Part shown: in pieces, positions 51,757 through 60,861 of the stretch
How the letters are laid out: each line of letters opens with the position of its first letter
Numbering within the stretch: the stretch's first letter is position 1
Source: Bremerella volcania
GTDB lineage: Bacteria > Planctomycetota > Planctomycetia > Pirellulales > Pirellulaceae
Length of the DNA: 64,000 nucleotides
Direction: 5' to 3'
NCBI RefSeq assembly: GCF_007748115.1
Contig: NZ_CP036289.1
Span: forward strand, 3,844,001 to 3,908,000
Notes under the pieces: model-generated
Told to the model about the DNA's origin: nothing
Databases searched by the model: none
The model's input: only the letters and a program-made list of their open reading frames with translations
Program-made: the position numbers and the translations under genes

Positions 51757-54579
51757 ATGGCTTGCTGGAACCGACGGATCGTGATTTGTGGAACCCTTCT
51801 ACTGATGACGGTTGTCACGCAGAACAGCTTCGCACAACAAGTTAGCGCCATCGCCGGCGAGCCTTGGGGTGTGGGCCGATTGGTCGTTTCGTTTCCGCGC
51901 GCCGACTTCGGCGATCCGATCGATAGCGAGGCGTTCTCGATCTCGGATCCAGACGGACGCATCTTCTACCCCGTCTTCAAGCCGCGTCGATTTCTGCCGC
52001 TGCTGCAGTCTCTGATAGGTGCCGATACGATAACGCCACCGCAAGAGTTGGAGGTCTACTTTCTTTTTCGCGGAAGTTCGCCACTGGACGTGACCGTCGA
52101 GACGCCGACGCCGCAAACTTTTCAGGTCGTTCCGCGTCCGTATCGTGACGGACCTTATCGAAGCATGACCAATCAGTGGTGGCGAACCTATAACGAAGTC
52201 GCCCGTCAGCGGACCGATTCGAGCGATCACCCCCCGGTGCTGGAGACCTACCTGACGATGATGCTGTCGGATCGGACTGGCCTGGCTCCACCACCCTTGA
52301 GCGAAAAGGGATTGGCAGATCGATCGGCGCTCGAGCCGAGCCAATCGCTGAACTTGTTGATGGGGACCGAAAAGGTTCATGATGCCATGCTCAAGGCAAT
52401 CATGAACAACGAATTGGCTCCGCAGGGTGAACTCGGGCCGGTTGTGCCTCCGATTCAATGGGCTCCCCTCGCCACGCCGCGTCCGAATCCAGACGTCGAG
52501 ATCGAGCCGATCGCGCGTTACGTTCCCGAGGAATGCTTCTACGTTCGCTTCGGCTCGCTCAACAATTACCTGTGGCTCAATAAGCTGCTCGAGCGTAACG
52601 GCGGTGACCTTTCGCGGATGATTTCCAATCGCCGGGTTGCGTTTCATTTGAATGAGGTCGTGCAGCGGCAACTGGCGCTCAAGCAGTCGGAACTCGCGGA
52701 GATCTTCGGCGATAAGGTCGTGCAGGACGTCGCCCTGATTGGTCGCGATACCTATACCCGCGAAGGTGCGGCACTGGGCATGTTGTTTCATGCCAAACAA
52801 AGTCCGCTGCTGGCCAACGACATCAACAGGAATCGCCAGAATGCATTGAAGCAGTTCGAGCGTGATGGCGCCAAGCTGGAAACCGTGCAGATCGCCGGCC
52901 AAGAGGTATCGTTTCTTTCGACGCCTGACAATACGCTGCGGTCGTTTTACGTCACTCGCGGGGACTTCCATCTCGTGACGACGTCCCGGGCCATCGTTCA
53001 GCGTTTCCTGACGCTTGAAGATAGTACGACCAGCCTGGCGAACTCGCGTGAGTTTCAGTACGCCCGCGGTCTGATGCCGGTCAGTCGAGACGATACCGTC
53101 TTCGTTTATCTCTCGTCGCAATTCTTCCGCGGCTTGTACTCTCCGCAGTATCGCGTCGAGATTCGTCGCCGGTTGCAAAGCGTCATCGAGATGGAACTAC
53201 AGCAGATGGCAACCGCCGCGGCGACCAACGAAGGTTACGAAGATACCTCGGTCGAAGGTTTGATCGCGGCCCGCTTCCTGCCACCAAACTTCGGCCAGCG
53301 TGCCGACGGCAGTCACACGATTATTGCCAACGATACTCTGGGAGATTCGATCCGGGGTGGGCGAGGCCATTTCGTGCCGATCCCTGACATGGACATCGTC
53401 GGCATGACCCCTCAGGAAACGGCCGACTTCAATCGTCTACGTCAATTTCACATGACCGAGTGGCGGCAGATGAATCCGATTCTCGTCGGCATCAACCGAT
53501 TCAAACTCAATGACGAAGGGCTGGAACGGATTGCGATTGATGCTCGCGTCTCGCCGTTTCAGCGTTCGAATTTCGGCCAGTTCCTTTCCTTCCTTGGCCC
53601 GCCGCTGCCAACTCACATCGCGACGACGCCTCAAGACGTCGTCGCGTTTCAAGCGGTGCTGGACGGACGCTTCAGCGGCGGCGTCACGCATTATGCGGTG
53701 GCTGTCCAAGACCTGCCCTTCCCGCTCGAGCAGTTCACCAATCAGGGATTCTTCAACACGCTACGGATGATTCAAGCGACGCCTGGCTATTTGACGGCCT
53801 TCCCGAAGCCCGGCTTGATCGATCAGATTCCTTTCATCGGCCCGGCAGCGGCACCAGACATCTACGGTTACTCCCAACTGCCGTTTGGACTTTTACGTCG
53901 TGAATACAACGGATTCTCGACCCTTTCCTTCCACCCGGAGATCCTGGCCGACGTGACACCGAACCTGGCGATTGTCGAAGACTCGTACCCGGCCCAGGTA
54001 CGCATTCACGTGGGAGACATCTCCGACGCTCAGATCACCCCGTTGGCCAACGGTTTGGCGCAATCGATTGCCAAGCGCGGCAGCCTTGCCAACGCGGCCT
54101 TCTTTCAGGAGGTCCACAACCAACTGGGAATCCCTGAAAGCCAGGCCAAAGCGTTTTCCGATCAACTTCTGAATCTTGAATTCATCGATCCACTGAATGG
54201 TGAATTCGTTTACCAGGTAAATGACGATGGCGTTGGGCGCTGGGTATCGACCGCCTGGAACGAAGATGGCAAGGATTTTCAGGCCAACGTCATGGATTGG
54301 TTCCGCGGACTGGAGGCCCGGCTGAATGTCGACGAAAGCCTGATCGAGTTTCACGCTCAGATCGACATGCAAAACGAAAAGCCGCAGCAAGGCCTGAAGC
54401 TGCCAGGCTTCAACCTGTTTGACTTGGGAGGCGCTTTCGGCGGCTCGAAGAAGAAGGAAAGCGAAGAGAAGCCCAAGACTTCTTCGCCCATGATCACACC
54501 GAAGGCGGAAGAGCTTCCCGAACCGATCCCGCCGCCTGCTCCCCTTCCCGAGCCGGCCGCTAATGGCAAACAGTTTTAA
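51757..54579 (+). CDS. Large secreted hypothetical protein
   Basis: A 940-residue exported protein of unknown function. Signal peptide RIVICGTLLLMTVVTQNSFAQ. The mature part is a continuous mixed alpha/beta region with no repeats that I could identify. Landmarks are PEECFYVRFGSLNNYLWLNKLLE, a repeated STPDNTLRSFYVTRGDFHLVTTSRAIVQRFL segment, DDTVFVYLSSQFFRGLYSPQYR and a later GFSTLSFHPEILADV. The C-terminus carries a Pro/Glu-rich linker ending PPPAPLPEPAANGKQF. The wording of the strands (FYVTRGDFHLVTTS) recalls DUF3352-type proteins, a weak impression. ATG 51757 has GGAG ten bases upstream. It ends 6 bases before convergent nadE. Confidence 0.7.
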   Translation: MACWNRRIVICGTLLLMTVVTQNSFAQQVSAIAGEPWGVGRLVVSFPRADFGDPIDSEAFSISDPDGRIFYPVFKPRRFLPLLQSLIGADTITPPQELEVYFLFRGSSPLDVTVETPTPQTFQVVPRPYRDGPYRSMTNQWWRTYNEVARQRTDSSDHPPVLETYLTMMLSDRTGLAPPPLSEKGLADRSALEPSQSLNLLMGTEKVHDAMLKAIMNNELAPQGELGPVVPPIQWAPLATPRPNPDVEIEPIARYVPEECFYVRFGSLNNYLWLNKLLERNGGDLSRMISNRRVAFHLNEVVQRQLALKQSELAEIFGDKVVQDVALIGRDTYTREGAALGMLFHAKQSPLLANDINRNRQNALKQFERDGAKLETVQIAGQEVSFLSTPDNTLRSFYVTRGDFHLVTTSRAIVQRFLTLEDSTTSLANSREFQYARGLMPVSRDDTVFVYLSSQFFRGLYSPQYRVEIRRRLQSVIEMELQQMATAAATNEGYEDTSVEGLIAARFLPPNFGQRADGSHTIIANDTLGDSIRGGRGHFVPIPDMDIVGMTPQETADFNRLRQFHMTEWRQMNPILVGINRFKLNDEGLERIAIDARVSPFQRSNFGQFLSFLGPPLPTHIATTPQDVVAFQAVLDGRFSGGVTHYAVAVQDLPFPLEQFTNQGFFNTLRMIQATPGYLTAFPKPGLIDQIPFIGPAAAPDIYGYSQLPFGLLRREYNGFSTLSFHPEILADVTPNLAIVEDSYPAQVRIHVGDISDAQITPLANGLAQSIAKRGSLANAAFFQEVHNQLGIPESQAKAFSDQLLNLEFIDPLNGEFVYQVNDDGVGRWVSTAWNEDGKDFQANVMDWFRGLEARLNVDESLIEFHAQIDMQNEKPQQGLKLPGFNLFDLGGAFGGSKKKESEEKPKTSSPMITPKAEELPEPIPPPAPLPEPAANGKQF

Positions 54580-54585
54580 GCTACG

Positions 54586-56604
54586 TTAGCCTTCTGCGTC
54601 TGGCTGCTCAGGCTCCAGTTCGTTGATGCGGTCCCACATGATTTGCAGCTCGACGCGGAATCCGCCAGAGAGAATCGGGAACCGGCACCACGTCTTTGGA
54701 TCGAGGTTTTCGTCATCCAAATGAAAGCCAGGAGCGTAGCGTTCCCGCTTCCATTGGTTGCGGCTCCAAAGCTGGAAGAAGCGCTGGATGAAGCCTCCTA
54801 GTTCTCTTAGCGTGTAGACCGGATAACGCTGTCGGAGCTGCGCGAAGACTTCGATCGCCGTCTGTTTGTCGCGAATGGCCAGGCGTTCGATCGTGTCGAG
54901 CACGGTGTACGGCATCAGGTCGGCTTCGTCGGTCTGTTTTTGATCCGCTGGCCGAAGCTCGGCGGTCGGTTGTTGCTGGTTGATCAATTCCAAAGCGGGC
55001 AAACAGCCCACGCCCACCGGGCCTTCTTGTTCCATCCAAATCAGCCATTCGCGCAGAAAGGCTTTATCGATCCCTGAGATCGGACATAGGCCTCCGCTGG
55101 TATCGCCATCCATGGTGGCATAGCCGACGGCGGCCTCCGAGCGGTTGCTGGTCGAAAGCAGCAGAGCGTTTTTCAGATTGGCCACCAGCCAGATGCTGGG
55201 GGAACGCGTTCGTGCCTGGATATTCTGCAGCGCGATGTCGTCCTGCTCCCAAGTGAGGGGACGACCGAGCACTTCCGCGCCGAGTTCCATGTATCGCTGC
55301 ACGAGGTCATCGACGTCGATCCGATGAAAATTGGCGCCTACGGTCTCTGCGACTTCCTTAGCCGCATTGAACGTCACCTCGCCGCTGTTGCGGGTGGCCT
55401 GATAGACGCACGTCAGCAGCGTCCGATTGACTTCGCTGACGTCCAATTCTCCTTCAAGACCATCGATGTAACTCAGCTTTTTGACAAAACGCTCGATGCC
55501 CAGGTCCTTCAAGGCGAACTGAACCATGTAGGCACACAAAGTCGTCACAGCCGCCGAATCGGCTCCACCCGAAAGCGAAACGACGAAACCTTGCGAGCGG
55601 CTTTTGCGGAGGTAGTCGAACAGCCCGAGCGTCACAGCGCGCGTGAATTCTTCTTCCTTCAGGTAGTCCGAGCTTTCCCAGGCATCCAGCGAAAGAGAGC
55701 GGACTTCCGGGTCGCAGTGCGGCAAAGCGAAATCGGATTCTACCACCTGGTCGCGGGCCGCGTCGAAGTTCAAGACAAACGCATCACTCTTGGCGCGGTT
55801 CATCCGATTCACATCGACGTCGACCACCGCCGTGGTCACGACCGAATCTTGGAAACTGAAGCGAGGTGCTTCGGCTAGTAACCTTCCACTGGAAGCAACC
55901 ATGGCGCCCCCATCGTAGATTGCTCTTCCCGATTCATTTCCCAAAAGGTTCGCATAGACGTAGGCGGAATGAAACGCTCGCGATCCTTCCAGCACGAACC
56001 GTCGACGGACCTCTTGTTTTTCAAACGCGAAATGGCTGGCACTGGGGTTCAAGATCAGGTCGACCCCCAGTTCGGCCAAACGGCCTCCTGGTCGGCTGGC
56101 GACCCAGGCATCTTCGCAGATTTCCAGGCCCATCATAACGCCATCAAAATTGAACACGAGGTCTCCCAGGGGAATCTTCAGATCCCCTTCCTCGTAGAAC
56201 GACCGTTTTCCCGTGGGCCACGGTTTGAACCAGCGTGGTTCGTAGTGGATGCCATCGCCGGCCAGGTTCTTCTTGGGTACCATCCCCAGTAGCTGGCCAT
56301 TGGCCGCGATCGCAGCGACGTTGAAGACAAGCCCGCGATACGATATCGGCAGCCCGAAGCACGCTACCAGGCCTTCGGTCGCTGGGATAAGCTCTTGCAG
56401 CTTATCCCAGGCCATGCGCCGCATGCCGGCGGATAGGAAAGCATCTTCACAGCCGTAGCCGGTAATGCAAAGCTCGGGCAGACAGACCACCGAGGCCCCT
56501 TCCGCTCTGGCCTTTTCGAGGGCCTGAAGGATGTTCCTGGCGTTCCCCTCCCAATCCAAGGGCGTCTGATTGAGAACTGCGGCCGCGACTTTGATGTTTA
56601 ACAC
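54586..56604 (-). CDS. nadE: Glutamine-dependent NAD+ synthase
   Basis: A 672-residue enzyme that makes NAD+ from deamido-NAD+, ATP and glutamine. The N-terminal nitrilase-type glutaminase has the Glu-Lys-Cys triad: Glu44 (CLPELCITGYG), Lys111 or Lys112 (VPKKNLAGDG) and Cys163 (GLEICEDAW). The C-terminal synthetase has the PP-loop SLSGGADS (343-350) and later GYATMDGDTSGGLCPISG. The length fits the two-domain form. The start is GTG 56604 with a purine run upstream. No ATG is available in frame nearby. Monocistronic by context, convergent with the large secreted protein. Confidence 0.95.
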   Translation of the reverse strand: MLNIKVAAAVLNQTPLDWEGNARNILQALEKARAEGASVVCLPELCITGYGCEDAFLSAGMRRMAWDKLQELIPATEGLVACFGLPISYRGLVFNVAAIAANGQLLGMVPKKNLAGDGIHYEPRWFKPWPTGKRSFYEEGDLKIPLGDLVFNFDGVMMGLEICEDAWVASRPGGRLAELGVDLILNPSASHFAFEKQEVRRRFVLEGSRAFHSAYVYANLLGNESGRAIYDGGAMVASSGRLLAEAPRFSFQDSVVTTAVVDVDVNRMNRAKSDAFVLNFDAARDQVVESDFALPHCDPEVRSLSLDAWESSDYLKEEEFTRAVTLGLFDYLRKSRSQGFVVSLSGGADSAAVTTLCAYMVQFALKDLGIERFVKKLSYIDGLEGELDVSEVNRTLLTCVYQATRNSGEVTFNAAKEVAETVGANFHRIDVDDLVQRYMELGAEVLGRPLTWEQDDIALQNIQARTRSPSIWLVANLKNALLLSTSNRSEAAVGYATMDGDTSGGLCPISGIDKAFLREWLIWMEQEGPVGVGCLPALELINQQQPTAELRPADQKQTDEADLMPYTVLDTIERLAIRDKQTAIEVFAQLRQRYPVYTLRELGGFIQRFFQLWSRNQWKRERYAPGFHLDDENLDPKTWCRFPILSGGFRVELQIMWDRINELEPEQPDAEG

Positions 56605-56716
56605 GATGATGGTCCCCCGATGTTTCGTCTTCCCTTCATCAAACTACCCGATGCACTGCATTGGGTCTATCGGTCACCGCAGGGACACTTAAACCACGGA
56701 AAAGGATCGCCCCCTG

Positions 56717-57124
56717 TTAGCCATAGCCAAGCTCATCCAGGTCTTCCTCGGTCATGCCAAAATGATGCCCCAACTCGTGTAGAATGGTAATCCGAATCTG
56801 CTCGCGGAGACCGACGGCCGTGATCTGTCCGTTGACGTAGCGTGTTTGTGACAGAATCCCTTCTCGAAAGATCTGAATGGCATCCGAAGGGACCGGGGGC
56901 CCCTCGATCGATCGATTGGTGAGCGGAATTCCCGTGTAAAGACCACACAGTTGTTGGCGACTACGAAGGCCAAGTTTTCGCACGAGCGCATCGGACGGAT
57001 AGTCCTCGACGATCATCGGAACCCTGTCCAATAGCGTGGCAATCGACTCCGGCAGGTTCGCCAGGACCGATTCCAGGTGAAGATCGAAGTACTCTCGAGA
57101 TTGCTGGTCCATCGGCCTACCCAT
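56717..57124 (-). CDS. Small zincin-type metallopeptidase-like protein (PF06262-like)
   Basis: A 135-residue protein matching the zincin-like metallopeptidase family found in many bacteria. It starts MGRPMDQQSREYFDLHLESVLANLPE, followed by VPMIVEDYPSDALVRKLGL, GLYTGIPLTNRS and the C-terminal ILHELGHHFGMTEEDLDELGYG. HExxH is at 116-120. Members are about 110-140 residues, so the start at ATG 57124 (or 57112) is preferred to the longer frame up to 57301, whose extra sequence has no similarity. Activity of the family is unproven. Divergent from a small membrane-protein gene 168 bases away. Confidence 0.8.
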   Translation of the reverse strand: MGRPMDQQSREYFDLHLESVLANLPESIATLLDRVPMIVEDYPSDALVRKLGLRSRQQLCGLYTGIPLTNRSIEGPPVPSDAIQIFREGILSQTRYVNGQITAVGLREQIRITILHELGHHFGMTEEDLDELGYG

Positions 57125-57292
57125 CGCTTGCGTGAATATCCCTTCAATTATCGGCTTGAGGCAAGGGTTTGCCACCCCGCGCAAAAGTTCTTCCGAAGTT
57201 TGTCCGAAAGGTGCGCAAGATTCGCGTACGAGAGACGAAGGGAGTAATGGCAAATTGCTTGCAAATGGCTTACCCACGGAGACAATAGGTGC

Positions 57293-57580
57293 ATGATCCA
57301 ACGCTTTTCGATTGCCAAGCTGTTTCTTCTGATCACCCTCGCGGCAGTGGGCTCGTTAACGGTACGCCAGGCATTCATGGGTGCCGACTGGGCCAAGGCA
57401 GTCTCGCTTGTCGTGTTCGCTGCCTTGCTGTGGGTCGCGATTCATATGCTTCTGGGCCTGCTCGGATATGCCTTCATGGAAATTGCTCAATCGTTAACGC
57501 CTGACAAAGGGCAATCCCCCTTCGCGACCGATGTGCCGGCTCCTCAGATTATTCCCCCCAAGAATATCGAGAGTGATTAG
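57293..57580 (+). CDS. Small membrane protein, planctomycete-type
   Basis: A 95-residue protein with the opening MIQRFSIAKLFLLITLAAVGSL seen in many planctomycete membrane proteins. A second hydrophobic helix follows (VSLVVFAALLWVAIHMLLGLLGYA), with a Pro-rich soluble tail. Two transmembrane segments. Its function is unknown. ATG 57293 has GGAG 11 bases upstream. It lies 38 bases before the ABC-transporter-associated gene on the same strand and may be the first gene of that operon. Confidence 0.7.
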   Translation: MIQRFSIAKLFLLITLAAVGSLTVRQAFMGADWAKAVSLVVFAALLWVAIHMLLGLLGYAFMEIAQSLTPDKGQSPFATDVPAPQIIPPKNIESD

Positions 57581-57618
57581 ACGAGTTCTGCCATCCACAG
57601 CCTGGGATACCCCACCCT

Positions 57619-59913
57619 ATGCCTTTTCACTATTCGACAGTTCATCGCCTCCGCCGGGCATGCTTGATCCTGCTTCTACTGACGGCATGCTGGGGAGCGC
57701 ATCGCTCATTGCAAGCAGAGACGGGGGAACGGGTTCAGCTGCCGATGGCGCCGGACAAACCGGTCAGCGGGCTCTACCTGGATATTGACACTCGCTGGAT
57801 CGATGGAAGCGGGTATCGACCCGTGCGAGTCACCGTCGCGACGGCCAACGGACTGCCGGCCCCGGCGGATCGCCGCGTGAACGTCACCCTTCAGCCGCAG
57901 TACTACAACTTCAACAGCCGTAATCCGTTTCCCGCCGTGACGAGGGAATTGATGCTTTCGCAAGGTAAAGCAGCCGAAACGCACACGCTGCTCGTACCGC
58001 AGCAATTTCTCTGGTACACGCTGCAGGTTGAAACACGCGAAGATGGCCGGAAACTGAAAGAGCTTTCCAGTGATTCCACATCGGTCATGACGATGTTCAC
58101 CAATGGATACTACACCGAAGCCTATCCCGCGACGATCGTTTTTCACCGCAATGCCCCGAAGCGTGACGATCGAGCTGGCTGGGTTCTCGAACAGGCCAAT
58201 CGCCGCGATGCCGGCGAAGAAGTGGACGAGATCCCCGATCTACGTGTTTTCTTCAACGAACAGACATTGCCAACCAACCAACAGCTCACGTCACAACTAT
58301 CCGGCTCACCGAACCAAGCCGTTTCGGCGCTGACCTTTCTCACGCGAACCGACTTCCTGCCACTTTCCGATATGCCGGTAGCCTGGCAGGGGCTTTCCTC
58401 CGCCGATCTGATTGTGCTGGAACGAGTAGATTTGGAGACCGTCTTCCACAAGTTCCCAGAGCGATTTGCGGTTCTGCATCAATGGCTTATGGCCGGCGGC
58501 AATCTCCTGGTCTGGAACGCCGGGCAAGACGGATCGGACGTTGTCGACCATCTACTTTCCCCCAACGCGGATAGTCGTCCGCCAGCATGGAAGCAAGTTT
58601 CGTCCGACTCAGTCGATTTGCGCAACCTGGGGATCTTCGAGCAGTTTCGCGGCCCGCGTAATCGCTTCGCGAACGCAATCGCCGGCAACTACGTTCCCCT
58701 AGCCGTTCGCCAAGGGAAATTGGTAGAAACCGACGAAGGGATCAATGGCAAAGCGACCAACGTCGGAACTCCGTTAAAAATGGCTCATCGCCAAGAGGGA
58801 TTTGGCAAGATCGTCGTCATCGAGGAAGATCCGTTTCCGGGCACAACGGGATCCTGGCAGCGGATCTTCGCCACGTTTCAGGGAGATCGACTCGCCTGGT
58901 TTCAACGGCACGGCATGTCGCGGCTACGTGAAAATCTAGGCTTCTGGGAGTTTCTGATTCCTGGCGTTGGTGTTGCTCCGGTCACCACGTTCGAGCTACT
59001 GATCACGCTGTTCGTCATTCTAATCGGCCCGGTCAACTACTTTGTGTTACGGTCGATCGGAAGGCTGAATTTTCTGATCGTGACTGTCCCGGTGGGTGCA
59101 TTGATGGTTACGGCCGTTTTAATGTCCTACGCGGTTCTCTCGGATGGGCTCAGCACGAAGTCGCGCGTACGCACCGTGACCCTGCTGGATCAGACCTCCG
59201 GCCATGGAGCCAGTTGGAGTCGTCAGGCCTACTATGCCGGACTGGCCAGTACCTCGGGGCTCAAATATCCTCTGGATGCTGCGGTGTACGAGTACGAACA
59301 GTACCCGTTGACCGAACACACGGGCGAGAAGCGTATGACTTGGGGGGACGATCAGATCCTTCAGGGCGGCTACTTTCGTTCACGAGTCACGCAGCAGTTC
59401 CTGGCGATTCGTCCTTTCGAAACGGCACATCACCTGGCATTTACTGCGCGTGAGGGGCAGGTTTCGGTCCAGAACAAGCTGGGGACCAAGATCTCCCAGT
59501 TGCTACTGCTCGACGACAAAGGCATTCAATATTTTGCCAACGACATTCTTCCCGATGCGGACAAGCAGCTATCCACCGTCACTACGGAGCAAATCAGCGA
59601 GTTTCGCCGTACGATCAACGAAAAGAACCTAGGCATTCCCGAGGGATTTGATCGTCGCAGTTACGTCCGGCGGTCCTCGAACAGGACCAATTACTACGTT
59701 CAGTCGGCGAGCATGCCGGAGATCTACCAAATGGATCCCTCGTTCAATCAAGCCTTGATGGAACGGGAAATTCAGAACCAGATGGCACGATCTTTCCAGG
59801 CTTTGGGGCCACGCAGTTACATCGCGATCGTCGAACACTTCCCGGAGTCTCCTCTTGGGATGAAGACTGCGAAGGGCGAAAAGAGCATCGAAGTCGTCAT
59901 GGGAAGGTGGTAG
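57619..59913 (+). CDS. ABC-exporter-associated membrane-anchored extracytoplasmic protein
   Basis: A 764-residue protein with an N-terminal signal/anchor (ACLILLLLTACWGAH) and a large beta-rich extracytoplasmic region. Within it, SADLIVLERVDLETVFHKFPERFAVLHQWLMAGGNLLVWNAG resembles the glutamine-amidotransferase/GldG-like fold found in proteins that partner ABC-2 transporters. Two transmembrane helices lie near 455-520 (FELLITLFVILIGPVNYFVL and the VGALMVTAVLMSYAVL segment), followed by a further extracytoplasmic C-terminus. The ATPase gene starts on the base after its stop. It probably works with the transporter in the envelope, with an unknown substrate. Confidence 0.7.
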   Translation: MPFHYSTVHRLRRACLILLLLTACWGAHRSLQAETGERVQLPMAPDKPVSGLYLDIDTRWIDGSGYRPVRVTVATANGLPAPADRRVNVTLQPQYYNFNSRNPFPAVTRELMLSQGKAAETHTLLVPQQFLWYTLQVETREDGRKLKELSSDSTSVMTMFTNGYYTEAYPATIVFHRNAPKRDDRAGWVLEQANRRDAGEEVDEIPDLRVFFNEQTLPTNQQLTSQLSGSPNQAVSALTFLTRTDFLPLSDMPVAWQGLSSADLIVLERVDLETVFHKFPERFAVLHQWLMAGGNLLVWNAGQDGSDVVDHLLSPNADSRPPAWKQVSSDSVDLRNLGIFEQFRGPRNRFANAIAGNYVPLAVRQGKLVETDEGINGKATNVGTPLKMAHRQEGFGKIVVIEEDPFPGTTGSWQRIFATFQGDRLAWFQRHGMSRLRENLGFWEFLIPGVGVAPVTTFELLITLFVILIGPVNYFVLRSIGRLNFLIVTVPVGALMVTAVLMSYAVLSDGLSTKSRVRTVTLLDQTSGHGASWSRQAYYAGLASTSGLKYPLDAAVYEYEQYPLTEHTGEKRMTWGDDQILQGGYFRSRVTQQFLAIRPFETAHHLAFTAREGQVSVQNKLGTKISQLLLLDDKGIQYFANDILPDADKQLSTVTTEQISEFRRTINEKNLGIPEGFDRRSYVRRSSNRTNYYVQSASMPEIYQMDPSFNQALMEREIQNQMARSFQALGPRSYIAIVEHFPESPLGMKTAKGEKSIEVVMGRW

Positions 59914-60861
59914 ATGATCGCGACTCGTAGGCCTGTGATCGAACTTCGCCGTTTGCATCGATTCTTTGGACGCACCAAGGCGGTCAATGACGTCTCGTTC
60001 GAGGTCTATGCCGGCCAGGTTTTCGGCTACATCGGCCCCAATGGTGCCGGCAAAACTACCAGCATGCGAATCCTTGCAACGCTTGATCTGCCGACCGCTG
60101 GCGATGCCTTGATCGATGGCTATTCCGTGATCAACGATCCCGATCGCGTTCGCCGGCGATTGGGCTTCATGCCGGATGCGTTTGGCGTTTATGCCAATGT
60201 GAACTGCCGGGAGTACCTTGACTTCTTCGCCCGGTCGTATGGACTACACGGCCGGGAACGCCGCCTGGCGATGGACAAGACGATGGAGTTCACCGGGCTT
60301 GATGTTTTAGCCGAAAAGCCCATTAGCGGACTGTCGAAAGGGATGAAGCAGCGACTGTGCCTGGGACGATCGATGATCCATGACCCGGCGGTGATGATCC
60401 TGGACGAACCAGCCGCCGGCCTCGATCCCCGGGCACGGATTGAACTGCGGGAAATGATCGCCCGGCTCGCCAAGCATGGAAAGACCATCTTGGTCAGCTC
60501 GCACATTCTGACCGAGTTGGCAGAGATGTGCGATGTTGTGGGAATCATTGAGCAAGGCCAGCTTCTGGCGACCGGCAGCGTCGCCGACATTCAACGCGGC
60601 CAACTCTCGCATAGCCGTGTTCGTGTCCGCGTTTTGGAGAATACCGAAGGCCTCGCGAAGTGGCTTAGCGAAAAGGAAGGCTTCAGCGAGATCGTCACCG
60701 ATGGCGAGTTGCTACATTTCTCACACGTTGGGGAACGAGCCGAAGAGGCCATTTTGCTCAAAGAAATGATCGAAACAGGATTTCGCATTGCGGAATTCGG
60801 AGCACGACATTCGACGCTTGAGGACGTCTTCCTCAATGTGACGAAAGGACGCGTTCAATGA
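59914..60861 (+). CDS. ABC transporter ATP-binding protein
   Basis: A 315-residue ATPase of the ABC-2 exporter class (CcmA/NatA/drug-type). Walker A is GPNGAGKT (41-48), the signature is LSKGMKQR, Walker B is VMILDEPAAGLDP, and the switch histidine is in ILVSSHIL. A C-terminal accessory region (after about residue 220) ends LEDVFLNVTKGR, the standard end of this subfamily. Its ATG directly follows the TAG of the upstream gene, and its end overlaps the permease start by 4 bases, so the three genes are translated as a unit. The exported substrate is unknown. Confidence 0.95.
   Translation: MIATRRPVIELRRLHRFFGRTKAVNDVSFEVYAGQVFGYIGPNGAGKTTSMRILATLDLPTAGDALIDGYSVINDPDRVRRRLGFMPDAFGVYANVNCREYLDFFARSYGLHGRERRLAMDKTMEFTGLDVLAEKPISGLSKGMKQRLCLGRSMIHDPAVMILDEPAAGLDPRARIELREMIARLAKHGKTILVSSHILTELAEMCDVVGIIEQGQLLATGSVADIQRGQLSHSRVRVRVLENTEGLAKWLSEKEGFSEIVTDGELLHFSHVGERAEEAILLKEMIETGFRIAEFGARHSTLEDVFLNVTKGRVQ

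Noticed and set aside
57125-57301. N-terminal extension of the zincin gene up to 57301
   Set aside because: The extra sequence has no similarity to the family, whose members are about 110-140 residues, and would overlap the divergent gene.
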